Positions 43,416 to 51,889 of a DNA stretch of 64,000 nt are shown in pieces. The notes below the pieces were generated by a model that was not told the DNA's origin, did no database searches, and was given only the letters and a program-made list of their open reading frames with translations. Origin of the DNA: DATMGU01 sp035555315 (lineage in GTDB: Bacteria > Pseudomonadota > Alphaproteobacteria > ATCC43930 > CGMCC-115725); assembly GCA_035555315.1 (NCBI GenBank), contig DATMGU010000136.1, positions 40,633 through 104,632 of the forward strand. The letters are read 5' to 3'. How positions within the stretch are numbered: the stretch's first letter is position 1; each line of letters opens with the position of its first letter. Both the position numbers and the translations under genes were made by a program.

Positions 43416-45335
43416 TCAATTCGCCTGGTCGACGCGGGGCGGCGGGGGCGCCCCGGCATCCGCGATCAGGCGATCCTCCGGTACCGAGCGTGCCGGGTCG
43501 CGCTTCTGGCATTCGCGCAGGACATCGCGGGCGATCGGCGCCGCGTAGGCGGAGCCGCCAAAGCCGTGCTCGATCAAGACCGAACACACGTAGCGCGGGG
43601 TGCCGACCGGCGCGAAGGCGATGAACACGGCGTGATCGCGATCCTTCCATGGCACCTGGTCGGGCCGTTTGGGTGCATGATCGTGTTCGGCCTGGCTCAT
43701 GTGGCGGACCTGCGCCGTGCCCGATTTGCCGCCCATAGCCATGCCCGGCTCGGTGATGCGCGAGCCATAGGCGGTACCGCCCTGCTCGTTGCACACCGCG
43801 TCCATGCCCCATAAGACACTGGCGAGGTTTTTCTGGGCGAGACCGAGCGATGCATAGTTCGGCAGCTCGGCGAAACCCGGCGAGCCGGTCTTCAGCACGC
43901 CGCCCGGACGGGTCAGCCGCGGCACGACGGCCCGATTGGTCACCAACCGGGCGAGCATCGTCGCGAGTTGCAGTGGCGTCACCGAAACATAGCCCTGGCC
44001 GATACCGATGTTATAGGTCTCGCCCTGCTGCCATTTCACGCCATAGGTCGCCAGCTTCCAATCGGTCGTCGGGATCAGGCCTGGCCGTTCATTCGGAATA
44101 TCGATCCCCGTCGGCGAACCGAAGCCCAGTTTCTGGGCCATGGCCGCGATCCGGTCGGGACCGACCCGGCGCGCGACTTCGTAAAAATAGCAGTCGCAGG
44201 AATTCTTGATCCCACCATGCAGGTCGAGCGTGCCGTGGCCATGCGGCCAGCGCCAGCATTTGAAGTTCACGTTGCCAAGGCTGGTCGAACCGGTGCACGT
44301 CACCCGAAAATCCGGCGTGATGATGCCGCTTTCCAACGCTGCCATGGCAACCGCCGGCTTGAAGGTCGAGCCTGGCGGGTATTGCCCCTGGATGGTCTTG
44401 TTGTTGAGCGGGCCGCGTGGATTGGTCGTGAGATCCTTCCACACGGCATTGGTCAGGCCGGCTGAAAAGGTATTGCTGTCATAGGCCGGGCCGGATGCCA
44501 TCGCCAGCACGTCGCCGGTCAACGCGTCCAACACCACGCAGGTCGCACTGTCCTCGGCCGCGATCCGGCTCATGGTGAAATTCTGCAAGGCCATATCGAT
44601 GGTCGTCACGATTTGCTGGCCGGGATCGCCCTCGACCCGGTTGATCTCGCGGACCACACGTCCGAACGCGTTCACCTCGACCTGGCTGTTGCCGGCGGTG
44701 CCGCGCAGCCTGCGATCGTTGAACTTCTCGATACCCGCCTTGCCGATGCGGAAATCCGGCAACTCCAGCAGCGGATCGCCGGTCAGCTCCTTTTCCGACA
44801 CCGCGGCGACATAGCCCAGGATATGCGAGGTCTTGTCGCCGAACGGGTAATAGCGGCTCGATCCCTGTTCGATGCTGACGCCGGGCAATTCGGGGACGTT
44901 CACCTCGATCCGGCTCATCTCGTCCCAGGTGAGGTTGTCGCGCACCACCACCGGGACGAAGGGATGCTTGCGGCGGATATCGCGCAGCACCTTGCGCTGA
45001 TCGCTTTCGCCGAGCGGGATCAGCGTGGCGATCGCGGCGAGCGTGCTCTCGATGTCGTTGGCCTGCTCGGCGATGATCACCACCCGGTAGTTTTGCCGGT
45101 TGGCCGCCATCGGTACGCCGAAGCGGTCGACGATCATGCCCCGTTGCGGCAACAGCAAGCGGATGTTGATACGATTTTCGTCGGCGAGCGTGGTGTAGCG
45201 ATCCGCCTCGAGGACCTGCAGGTAGTACATGCGGGCGCCGAGCGCGCCCAGCATGACGACCTGGCCACCCGCCAGCAGCGCGGCGCGGCGGGTCATCACC
45301 TTGTAGCGCCCGGCCTCGAATTTCAGCGTCCGCAT
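43416..45335 (-). CDS. mrdA: Penicillin-binding protein 2 (elongasome transpeptidase)
   Basis: Class B transpeptidase of 639 residues. A single N-terminal membrane anchor lies at about residues 18-38, followed by the pedestal domain (RGMIVDRFGVPMA). The transpeptidase motifs are STFK in YPPGSTFKPAVAMAAL (serine nucleophile), SCD in KNSCDCYFYEVARRVG, and KSGTAQV near residue 550. It cross-links wall peptide during cell elongation and partners RodA. The gene is 5 bases downstream of mreD, and rodA follows. A C-terminal tail rich in Asp, Arg and Pro follows the catalytic domain. Confidence 0.96.
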   Translation of the reverse strand: MRTLKFEAGRYKVMTRRAALLAGGQVVMLGALGARMYYLQVLEADRYTTLADENRINIRLLLPQRGMIVDRFGVPMAANRQNYRVVIIAEQANDIESTLAAIATLIPLGESDQRKVLRDIRRKHPFVPVVVRDNLTWDEMSRIEVNVPELPGVSIEQGSSRYYPFGDKTSHILGYVAAVSEKELTGDPLLELPDFRIGKAGIEKFNDRRLRGTAGNSQVEVNAFGRVVREINRVEGDPGQQIVTTIDMALQNFTMSRIAAEDSATCVVLDALTGDVLAMASGPAYDSNTFSAGLTNAVWKDLTTNPRGPLNNKTIQGQYPPGSTFKPAVAMAALESGIITPDFRVTCTGSTSLGNVNFKCWRWPHGHGTLDLHGGIKNSCDCYFYEVARRVGPDRIAAMAQKLGFGSPTGIDIPNERPGLIPTTDWKLATYGVKWQQGETYNIGIGQGYVSVTPLQLATMLARLVTNRAVVPRLTRPGGVLKTGSPGFAELPNYASLGLAQKNLASVLWGMDAVCNEQGGTAYGSRITEPGMAMGGKSGTAQVRHMSQAEHDHAPKRPDQVPWKDRDHAVFIAFAPVGTPRYVCSVLIEHGFGGSAYAAPIARDVLRECQKRDPARSVPEDRLIADAGAPPPPRVDQAN

Positions 45336-45340
45336 TCAGG

Positions 45341-45856
45341 TCACCCGCGCGCCAGCATGAAGCGATAAACCCTGACGAACACCCAACTCGCCGCCGGATA
45401 GCAGGCGACGGTCAGCACGGCTTGGAACGCGAAACTGCGCGGATCGAGCAGCCTGCCGCTGAGCGCCCCGGCGGCGACCCACAGCATCAAGCTCGCCGCC
45501 ACCACGGTCGCGGCGAACCCCCACCAGACGAACGGGAACAGCTTGCCGACGAAGAAGCGCCGCTGGCTCATCACCAGCGCGCGGATGACCAGCAGCAGCA
45601 GCGGCGACAGCCCGATCGGCCCCGACGTCAGCAAATCCTGCAGCAGCCCGATGGCGAAGAGCGCCACGGGCGGCATCAATTCCGGCCGGTAGATCGTCCA
45701 ATGATAGACCGCCATCAGCGTGAAAACGGGCGTGACCGCGGCATAGCCCGGAATGCCGAGAGGGACGATCGACACCACGACGACAAGCAACGTCAGCAGC
45801 ACCGGCACCAGCCGCACGCCGAAGCCGTCGATCCGGTCGACCGTGATCGCCTTCAT
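45341..45856 (-). CDS. mreD: Rod shape-determining protein MreD
   Basis: Small integral membrane protein of 171 residues with about five helices that connects MreC to the elongasome. Sequence conservation in the family is low, but the hydrophobic pattern, YHWTIYRPELMPP and FAIGLLQDLLTSGPIGLSPLLLL (a segment typical of MreD) are visible. The start overlaps the mreC stop by 4 bases and mrdA follows by 5 bases, the standard order. Confidence 0.92.
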   Translation of the reverse strand: MKAITVDRIDGFGVRLVPVLLTLLVVVVSIVPLGIPGYAAVTPVFTLMAVYHWTIYRPELMPPVALFAIGLLQDLLTSGPIGLSPLLLLVIRALVMSQRRFFVGKLFPFVWWGFAATVVAASLMLWVAAGALSGRLLDPRSFAFQAVLTVACYPAASWVFVRVYRFMLARG

Positions 45857-46821
45857 GGATGGGCCGTCGTCTCCGCCGCGGAACTGCTTTGCGCAGCCCC
45901 AGCGACACCCGGATCCGCCGCCGCCTTGGCACCGCGCCGGCCGACCGGTGGCGCCTTCGGCAGCGGGACCGCGGTCGGCGGCAGCACACCCGACAACCCG
46001 TAATCCACCAGCCGCAACAGCTCAACACGGCTCAATTCGCTGGCCGGCTGGACCCTGTACAACCCGCCATCGATCGACGCCACGGTTCCCACCAGAATGC
46101 CCGGTGGAAAGATCCCGCCATCACCCGAAGTCACGACCCGGTCGCCCGGTGCTACCGTCTCCTTGGCCGGGAGATACAACAATTGCGGCCGATCGGAGTT
46201 ATCGCCGGAAAGAATCGCCTTTTCGTGCGACCCTTCGAGCTCGACCGGGATCAGCGAGTTTCGGTCGGTCAGCAGCAAGACGCGGGAGGTTCGCGCGCCG
46301 ACCTCGGCGACCCGGCCGATCAAGCCCACGCCGGACGCCGCCGCCTGGCCCTTGGCCACCCCGTCATTCGCTCCACGATTGACCAGAACGCTGCGCTTGA
46401 ACGCGCCGCCGGCGGTACCGATCACCCGGCCGGTGATATACCAAGCCGAGCTGTCCGACGGGAAATTCAGCAGGCCGCGCAGCTCGGCATTCTCGATCTC
46501 GAGACGATGCGCCACCGCTTGCCACTGCCGCAACCGATCGTTCTCTTCACGCAGACGGCCACTTTCATTGTATTGCGCGATCACGTCATGCACCCGGTCG
46601 ATCGCTGCGGTCACGACGGAGGCCGGTTGGGAAAGCGCCTCCAGCGCCGGGGCGAAAGCATCGGCCACGGCGGCGCGCGTCCGCTCGATCACGAGGACGT
46701 CGGCCTTGCCGAGCATGATGATGGTGAGGGACGCGACGATCAGCACGGAATACGTGAAGCGATGTGCCAGCGTCTTCAACGGCACGACGAACTGCGACAT
46801 TGATCCTGATCGCTGCTTCAC
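45853..46821 (-). CDS. mreC: Rod shape-determining protein MreC
   Basis: Bitopic periplasmic scaffold of the elongasome. A membrane helix at about residues 22-42 (TYSVLIVASLTIIML) is followed by a coiled coil at about 75-110 (REENDRLRQWQAVAHRLEIEN) and the two beta-barrel domains with GVAKGQAAASGVGLIGRVAEVG and GDRVVTSGDGGIFPPGILVG. I chose the GTG at 46821 because GGAG lies 7 bases upstream; an in-frame TTG at 46836 and ATG at 46800 are alternatives. A Pro/Ala-rich tail of about 40 residues ends the protein. The stop overlaps mreD. Confidence 0.94.
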   Translation of the reverse strand: MKQRSGSMSQFVVPLKTLAHRFTYSVLIVASLTIIMLGKADVLVIERTRAAVADAFAPALEALSQPASVVTAAIDRVHDVIAQYNESGRLREENDRLRQWQAVAHRLEIENAELRGLLNFPSDSSAWYITGRVIGTAGGAFKRSVLVNRGANDGVAKGQAAASGVGLIGRVAEVGARTSRVLLLTDRNSLIPVELEGSHEKAILSGDNSDRPQLLYLPAKETVAPGDRVVTSGDGGIFPPGILVGTVASIDGGLYRVQPASELSRVELLRLVDYGLSGVLPPTAVPLPKAPPVGRRGAKAAADPGVAGAAQSSSAAETTAHP

Positions 46822-47093
46822 CACAACGCTCCGCAATCGACAACTAGCGACGGCGCCCCGGGTGAGCGCTGAATACTAGTATGAACGCTTAACCGGGCGG
46901 CTTTCCAGTCCCTTCGATAAATATTAGCCACCTCGGACGATAAAACACCGCCGACAATCAAGATTTCATGAAGACGCCGATTGAATAGAAGTCGCGAATC
47001 TCGCGCCGACCGTGGGGAGACCGCGGCCATAATCCGTCGAATCGGCAAACGATAAGGCACAACCCCACCGTCAGAAAAGGTCCATCCGCGACA

Positions 47094-48140
47094 TCAATAC
47101 ATGCTGATCAGGACGTTTTTCAGGGTCTTCATTTCCTCCAGCGCACGCCCGGTCCCGAGCGCCACGCAAGAGAGCGGATCATCGGCGATCGATACCGGCA
47201 GGCCCGTCGCATGACGCAGGATATAGTCCAGATTGCCCAGCAGGGCGCCGCCGCCGGTCAGCACGATACCCTTGTCGACGATGTCGGCCGCGAGTTCCGG
47301 CGCGGTGTGCTCCAAGGCGACCTTGACCGCCTCGACGATGGCACCGACCGGTTCGGCCAGGCTTTCCGAGATCTGGCGTTCGCTGATGATCAGCTCCTTC
47401 GGCACGCCGTTCATCAGATCGCGGCCCTTGATCTCCATGACCCGGCCTTCGCCATCCTCGGGCATGCAGGCCGAGCCGATCTCCTTCTTGATCCGCTCGG
47501 CGCTACCCTCACCGACCAGCAGGTTATGATTGCGTCGGATATAGGCGATGATCGCCTCGTCCATCTTGTCGCCGCCGACCCGGACCGAGCGGGAATAGAC
47601 AATGCCGCCCAGCGACAGCACCGCGACCTCGGTGGTGCCACCGCCGATATCGACGACCATCGAACCGGTCGGCTCGGTCACTGGCAGGCCTGCGCCGATC
47701 GCGGCGGCCATCGGTTCCTCGATCAGGTAAACCCGGCGCGCTCCGGCGCTTTCCGCGGATTCTTGAATCGCCCGGCGCTCGACCGCGGTCGACCCGGACG
47801 GCACACAGACGATGATCTCGGGCGAGGCGAAACTGCGCCGGTTATGCACTTTGCGGATAAAGTGCTTGATCATCTCTTCGGCGACTTCGAAGTCGGCGAT
47901 CACGCCATCGCGCAAGGGGCGAATGGCCTGAATGTTTCCGGGTGTCCGGCCCAGCATGAGCTTGGCTTCGTCACCGACGGCGAGCACCGCGCGTTTACCC
48001 TTGACGCTGGCGATCGCCACCACGGATGGCTCGTTCAGAACGATGCCACGGCCCTTCACATAGACCAATGTATTCGCCGTACCAAGATCGATCGCCATAT
48101 CGGCGGACATCCAACCCAGGACTTTTCCAAACCCTAACAT
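47094..48140 (-). CDS. mreB: Rod shape-determining actin homologue MreB
   Basis: Filament-forming ATPase that guides wall synthesis in rod-shaped cells. The 348-residue length from the ATG at 48140 is standard. ADMAIDLGTANTLVYVKGRGIVLNEPSVVA is the phosphate-1 region, MVVDIGGGTTEVAVLSLGGIV the phosphate-2 region, and LTGGGALLGNLD the adenosine loop. An amphipathic N-terminus (MLGFGKVLGWMSAD) is expected for membrane binding. An in-frame upstream extension to 48233 is not conserved. It is separated from mreC by 272 bases, where I see no gene. Confidence 0.97.
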   Translation of the reverse strand: MLGFGKVLGWMSADMAIDLGTANTLVYVKGRGIVLNEPSVVAIASVKGKRAVLAVGDEAKLMLGRTPGNIQAIRPLRDGVIADFEVAEEMIKHFIRKVHNRRSFASPEIIVCVPSGSTAVERRAIQESAESAGARRVYLIEEPMAAAIGAGLPVTEPTGSMVVDIGGGTTEVAVLSLGGIVYSRSVRVGGDKMDEAIIAYIRRNHNLLVGEGSAERIKKEIGSACMPEDGEGRVMEIKGRDLMNGVPKELIISERQISESLAEPVGAIVEAVKVALEHTAPELAADIVDKGIVLTGGGALLGNLDYILRHATGLPVSIADDPLSCVALGTGRALEEMKTLKNVLISMY

Positions 48141-48211
48141 CTTAATGAGCTCGATCCTGAAATGCTGGCGGGACACCAAGTCCACGGGTGGGGAGAGGGG
48201 GACGCGCAACC

Positions 48212-48243
48212 GGATGGCATGGCGACATGCCACCTTGCCATCC
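48212..48243 (-). terminator. Long imperfect hairpin downstream of leuA
   Basis: An 8-base outer stem, GGATGGCA / TGCCATCC, encloses an inner 4-base stem, TGGC / GCCA, with a 5-base loop and a 3-base bulge. It begins 14 bases past the leuA stop and lies upstream of mreB on the same strand. No T tract follows, so it may be a weak terminator, RNA-processing site or mreB leader element. Confidence 0.45.
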
Positions 48244-48257
48244 GACTGTGGAGGAAG

Positions 48258-49865
48258 TTAGGCGGAGAGAGCTGCCGGCGCGGTTTTCGCCCGCTTGGTT
48301 AGCAGCTTGTTGAGCGCATGAATATAGGCACGAGCCGAGGCAACAAGGGTATCGGAATCCGCTCCCTGCCCGTTCACGGTCTTGCCGTCCTCCTCGAGCC
48401 GCACGGTAACCTCCGCCTGGGCATCCGTACCCTCGGTCACCGCGTGGACCTGGTAGAGCTGCAAGCGTGCCGTATGCGGCAGCAATATTTTGATCGCGTT
48501 GAAGATCGCATCGACCGGGCCGTTGCCGGTCGCCGTGGTGGTCGCGGTACTGCCGTCGATGGTGATCTCCAGCTCGGCGCTTTGCGGGCCGCGCGACCCG
48601 GCGACGACCTGCAACGAGACGAAGCGGACCCGCTCATTGCCGCGCACCACCTCGTCATCGACCAAAGCGACCAGGTCGTCGTCGAAGACCTCCTTCTTGC
48701 GATCCGCCAGATCCTTGAAGCGGCGGAAAGCGTCGTTGACCGCGTTGTCGCCGAGCTCGAAACCCAACTCCTTGAGCTTCATCTTGAAGGCATGGCGGCC
48801 GGAATGCTTGCCCATCACCAGGGTGGAGCGGTTGAGGCCGACGCTTTCCGGCGTCATGATCTCGTAGGTGCCGGCATGCTTCAGCATGCCGTCCTGATGG
48901 ATCCCCGATTCATGGGCGAAGGCGTTGGCGCCGACGATCGCCTTGTTCGGCTGAACCGCGAAGCCGGTGATCGTCGAGACCAGGCGCGACGCCCGGGTGA
49001 TCTGCGGCGTCTTGATCTGCGTGAGATAGGGCATCGCATCGGCGCGCGTCGTCAGCGCCATCACGACCTCTTCCAGCGCCGCGTTGCCCGCCCGCTCGCC
49101 GAGGCCGTTGATCGTGCATTCGATCTGCCGCGCCCCAGCCGCCACCGCCGCCAGCGAATTCGCCACGGCCAAGCCCAGATCGTTGTGGCAATGCACCGAC
49201 ACCACCGCCTTGTCGATGTTCGGCACCCGGTTGAACAGCATTCGGATCAGGCCGGCATATTCCTCCGGCACCGCATAGCCCACGGTATCCGGGATATTGA
49301 CCGTGCGGGCACCTGCCTTGATGGCGCTCTCGACCGTGCGGCACAGGAAATCCGGATCGGTGCGCGAGCCGTCCTCGGCCGACCATTCGACATCGTCGGT
49401 AAGGTTGCGGGCATGGGTCACGCTGTCGATCACCGCCTGATGCACCTGGTCCGGCGTCATCTGCAGCTTGTATTTCATGTGCAGCGGCGAGGTCGCGATG
49501 AAGGTGTGGATGCGTGCGCGGCCGGCCGGCCGCAAAGCCTCCCAAGCCCGATCGATGTCGCCGCGGCCGGCGCGGGACAACCCGCAGACGATCGAATTCT
49601 TGATCAGCTTGGCGATCTCGCGGACCGCTTCGAAATCGCCGTTGGAGGCGATCGGGAAGCCGGCCTCGATCACATCGACGCCCATCTCTTCCAAGACCAG
49701 GGCGATCTTGATCTTCTCTTCGAGATTCATCGAGGCGCCGGGCGATTGTTCGCCGTCGCGCAGCGTGGTGTCGAAGATCATCACCCGGTTGTCGTTGCGC
49801 AGCGCCGATGCGATAGGTTCGGGTGCGGCGGAAGCGACGGCTGGATGACTATTGCTGGTACTCAT
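48258..49865 (-). CDS. leuA: 2-isopropylmalate synthase
   Basis: First committed enzyme of leucine synthesis, condensing 2-oxoisovalerate with acetyl-CoA. The catalytic TIM barrel opens with DTTLRDGEQSPGASMNLEEK and contains VSVHCHNDLGLAVANSLAAVAAGA and the metal site. The C-terminal leucine-binding regulatory domain is at about 400-520, with GNGPVDAIFNAI. Length 535 is typical. It is co-directional with ilvC-ilvH-ilvB, 387 bases downstream, grouping the branched-chain pathway. A Pro/Ala-rich N-terminal stretch precedes the barrel. I see no Leu-rich leader peptide upstream. Confidence 0.97.
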   Translation of the reverse strand: MSTSNSHPAVASAAPEPIASALRNDNRVMIFDTTLRDGEQSPGASMNLEEKIKIALVLEEMGVDVIEAGFPIASNGDFEAVREIAKLIKNSIVCGLSRAGRGDIDRAWEALRPAGRARIHTFIATSPLHMKYKLQMTPDQVHQAVIDSVTHARNLTDDVEWSAEDGSRTDPDFLCRTVESAIKAGARTVNIPDTVGYAVPEEYAGLIRMLFNRVPNIDKAVVSVHCHNDLGLAVANSLAAVAAGARQIECTINGLGERAGNAALEEVVMALTTRADAMPYLTQIKTPQITRASRLVSTITGFAVQPNKAIVGANAFAHESGIHQDGMLKHAGTYEIMTPESVGLNRSTLVMGKHSGRHAFKMKLKELGFELGDNAVNDAFRRFKDLADRKKEVFDDDLVALVDDEVVRGNERVRFVSLQVVAGSRGPQSAELEITIDGSTATTTATGNGPVDAIFNAIKILLPHTARLQLYQVHAVTEGTDAQAEVTVRLEEDGKTVNGQGADSDTLVASARAYIHALNKLLTKRAKTAPAALSA

Positions 49866-50252
49866 GGGACCAGATCCTTCTGGGCTTGCGCCATGACGGC
49901 GGCGTGGGTTTCAGGCTCGACGAACACTCCCCTAAACGCCCGGCCCGCCACTATCACGCGGCGGTACATCGACGACGTCAGGGGTCGGTAAGTCGTAGAA
50001 TCCCCGCCGGGCGGGACAGCCAACGCAATGCACCGGCAAAGGCGATGAAGCCTCCGGTCCCTGCACTGCCGAACTGTCCCACGATGGTCATATCCGTCCC
50101 GCGTTAACGACCTCGACCCCCGGCGCATGATACGCGCACCGGAGGTCAGGCGGTCTCTTACTCGTAGCCCGTTTGGGTTGCCGGTCGCAATCGATTTCCA
50201 CCGGACCCGTGCATACGCGCCGGGGAAAGCGCGACGACCAGGCGCCGCTCGG
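49866..50252. other. Intergenic region between ilvC and leuA
   Basis: 387 bases. It should contain the leuA promoter. On the minus strand one open frame runs from an ATG at 50128 (or from an internal ATG at 49969 giving 35 codons, starting MYRRVIVAGRAFRG) and its TGA overlaps the leuA ATG. The overlap hints at translational coupling, but composition is unremarkable, I recognise no family, and no run of Leu codons marks an attenuator. Confidence 0.4.
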
Positions 50253-51272
50253 TTAGTTCTTGGTCTTGTCGACCAGCCGGTTCTTGGCGATCCACGGCAT
50301 CATCGCGCGCAGCTTTTCGCCGACCTTTTCGATGTCATGCTCGGCGGCGCGACGGCGCATGGCCTTGAAGCTGGCTTGGCCGGCCTTGTTTTCCAGCACC
50401 CAGTCGCGCGCGAAGCGGCCGGATTGGATATCGTCCAGCACCCGCTTCATCTCGGCCTTCACCTCCGGGGTGATCAACCGGGGGCCGCGCGTGTAATCGC
50501 CATATTCCGCCGTGTTCGAGATCGAATAGCGCATATTGGCGATGCCGCCCTCATAGATCAGGTCGACGATCAGCTTGACCTCGTGCAGGCACTCGAAATA
50601 GGCCATTTCCGGCGCGTAGCCGGCTTCGGTCAGGGTCTCGTAGCCGGCCAGGATCAACTGGGTGAGACCGCCGCACAGCACGGTCTGCTCGCCGAACAGA
50701 TCCGTCTCGCATTCTTCCTTGAAGGTCGTCTCGATCACGCCGGCGCGGCCGCCGCCGATCGCCGCCGCGTAGGACAGCGCGATGTCGAGCGCGTTGCCCG
50801 ACGGGTTCTGGTCGACCGCGACCAGACAGGGCACGCCGCCGCCGCGAACATATTCCGAGCGAACCGTATGACCGGGGCCCTTCGGCGCGATCATGAACAC
50901 ATCGATGTCGGGACGCGCCTCGATCAGCTTGAAATGGATCGCGAGGCCATGGGCGAAAGCGATCGCGGCACCCTCGCGCATATTGTCACGCAGATCGGTT
51001 TCCCAAAGTTCCGCCTGCAACTCGTCGGGCGTCAGCACCATGATGACGTCGGCGGTGCGGGCCGCTTCGGCCGCGGTCACCACCTTGAGGCCGGCGGCCT
51101 CCGCCTTCTTGGCCGAGGCCGAGCCGGGTCGCAGCGCCACGACGAGGTCCTTGGCGCCGCTGTCGCGCAGATTGTTGGCATGGGCATGACCCTGACTGCC
51201 ATAGCCGATCACCGCGATCTTCTTGGACTTGATCAGGTTCACATCGGCATCGTGATCGTAATAAACGCGCAT
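50253..51272 (-). CDS. ilvC: Ketol-acid reductoisomerase (class I)
   Basis: NADPH-dependent enzyme of valine, isoleucine and leucine synthesis. From the ATG at 51272 the protein has 339 residues, the class I length. The start MRVYYDHDADVNLIKSKK and the Rossmann motif IGYGSQGHAHANNLRDSG are canonical. The acidic Mg2+ site is in FGEQTVLCGG and the glutamates after MAYFECLHEVKLIVDLIYEGG. An in-frame extension to 51320 is not conserved. It follows ilvH with 69 bases between them. Confidence 0.97.
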   Translation of the reverse strand: MRVYYDHDADVNLIKSKKIAVIGYGSQGHAHANNLRDSGAKDLVVALRPGSASAKKAEAAGLKVVTAAEAARTADVIMVLTPDELQAELWETDLRDNMREGAAIAFAHGLAIHFKLIEARPDIDVFMIAPKGPGHTVRSEYVRGGGVPCLVAVDQNPSGNALDIALSYAAAIGGGRAGVIETTFKEECETDLFGEQTVLCGGLTQLILAGYETLTEAGYAPEMAYFECLHEVKLIVDLIYEGGIANMRYSISNTAEYGDYTRGPRLITPEVKAEMKRVLDDIQSGRFARDWVLENKAGQASFKAMRRRAAEHDIEKVGEKLRAMMPWIAKNRLVDKTKN

Positions 51273-51341
51273 GGCAGGAGACTTTCTCAAGGGTCGAAAC
51301 GAAGGGGACTCAGCAGTCAAACAGCGAATGAAGGGCCGCGA

Positions 51342-51848
51342 TCAAAGCGGATCGGGACCTCGGGACATGGCGGCGCAGCCGGTCCGGGAAACCGCCACCA
51401 GCCCCAACGGAACCATCAAGGCGACGAAGGCATCGATCTTCTCGACCGACCCGGTCAGCTCGAACACGAAGGAGCCGACGGTGGTATCCACGGGGCGCGC
51501 CCGAAATATCTCGGCGACGCGCAGGCTTTCCAGCCGCTGCCCGCCAGCGCTGGCGACCTTGACCAGCGCCAATTCGCGACCGACGAACGGCCCTTCCTCG
51601 GTCAGGTCGCGCACGCTGTGCACCGGCACCAAGCGCGAGAGCTGCGCCTTGATTTGTTGGATCACCATCGGCGTGCCGGAGGTGACGAGGGTGATGCGCG
51701 ACAGGCTATCGCGCCGCTCGACCTCGGCCACGGTCAGGCTTTCGATGTTGTAGCCCCGGCCGGAAAACAGGCCGATGACCCGCGCCAGCACGCCCGGTTC
51801 GTTATCCACCAGGACGCTCAGGGTATGGGTTTCGATCGTCTCGCTCAT
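51342..51848 (-). CDS. ilvH: Acetolactate synthase small (regulatory) subunit
   Basis: A 168-residue ACT-domain protein that activates the large subunit and gives valine feedback inhibition. TLSVLVDNEPGVLARVIGLFSGRGYNIESLTVAEVE opens the ACT domain, with the valine-site region in the first 75 residues. LSRLVPVHSVRDLTEEGPFVGRELALVKV begins the second domain. Length is normal. It lies 41 bases downstream of the large subunit gene. Confidence 0.97.
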   Translation of the reverse strand: MSETIETHTLSVLVDNEPGVLARVIGLFSGRGYNIESLTVAEVERRDSLSRITLVTSGTPMVIQQIKAQLSRLVPVHSVRDLTEEGPFVGRELALVKVASAGGQRLESLRVAEIFRARPVDTTVGSFVFELTGSVEKIDAFVALMVPLGLVAVSRTGCAAMSRGPDPL

Positions 51849-51889
51849 CGCGAATCCATCAGCATGAAGAAACAGGTGATCCCGGTCGA

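Noticed and set aside
46818..47060. 80-codon minus-strand frame between mreB and mreC
   Set aside because: It overlaps the mreC start, has no recognisable domain or ribosome-binding site, and the interval is expected to be untranslated.
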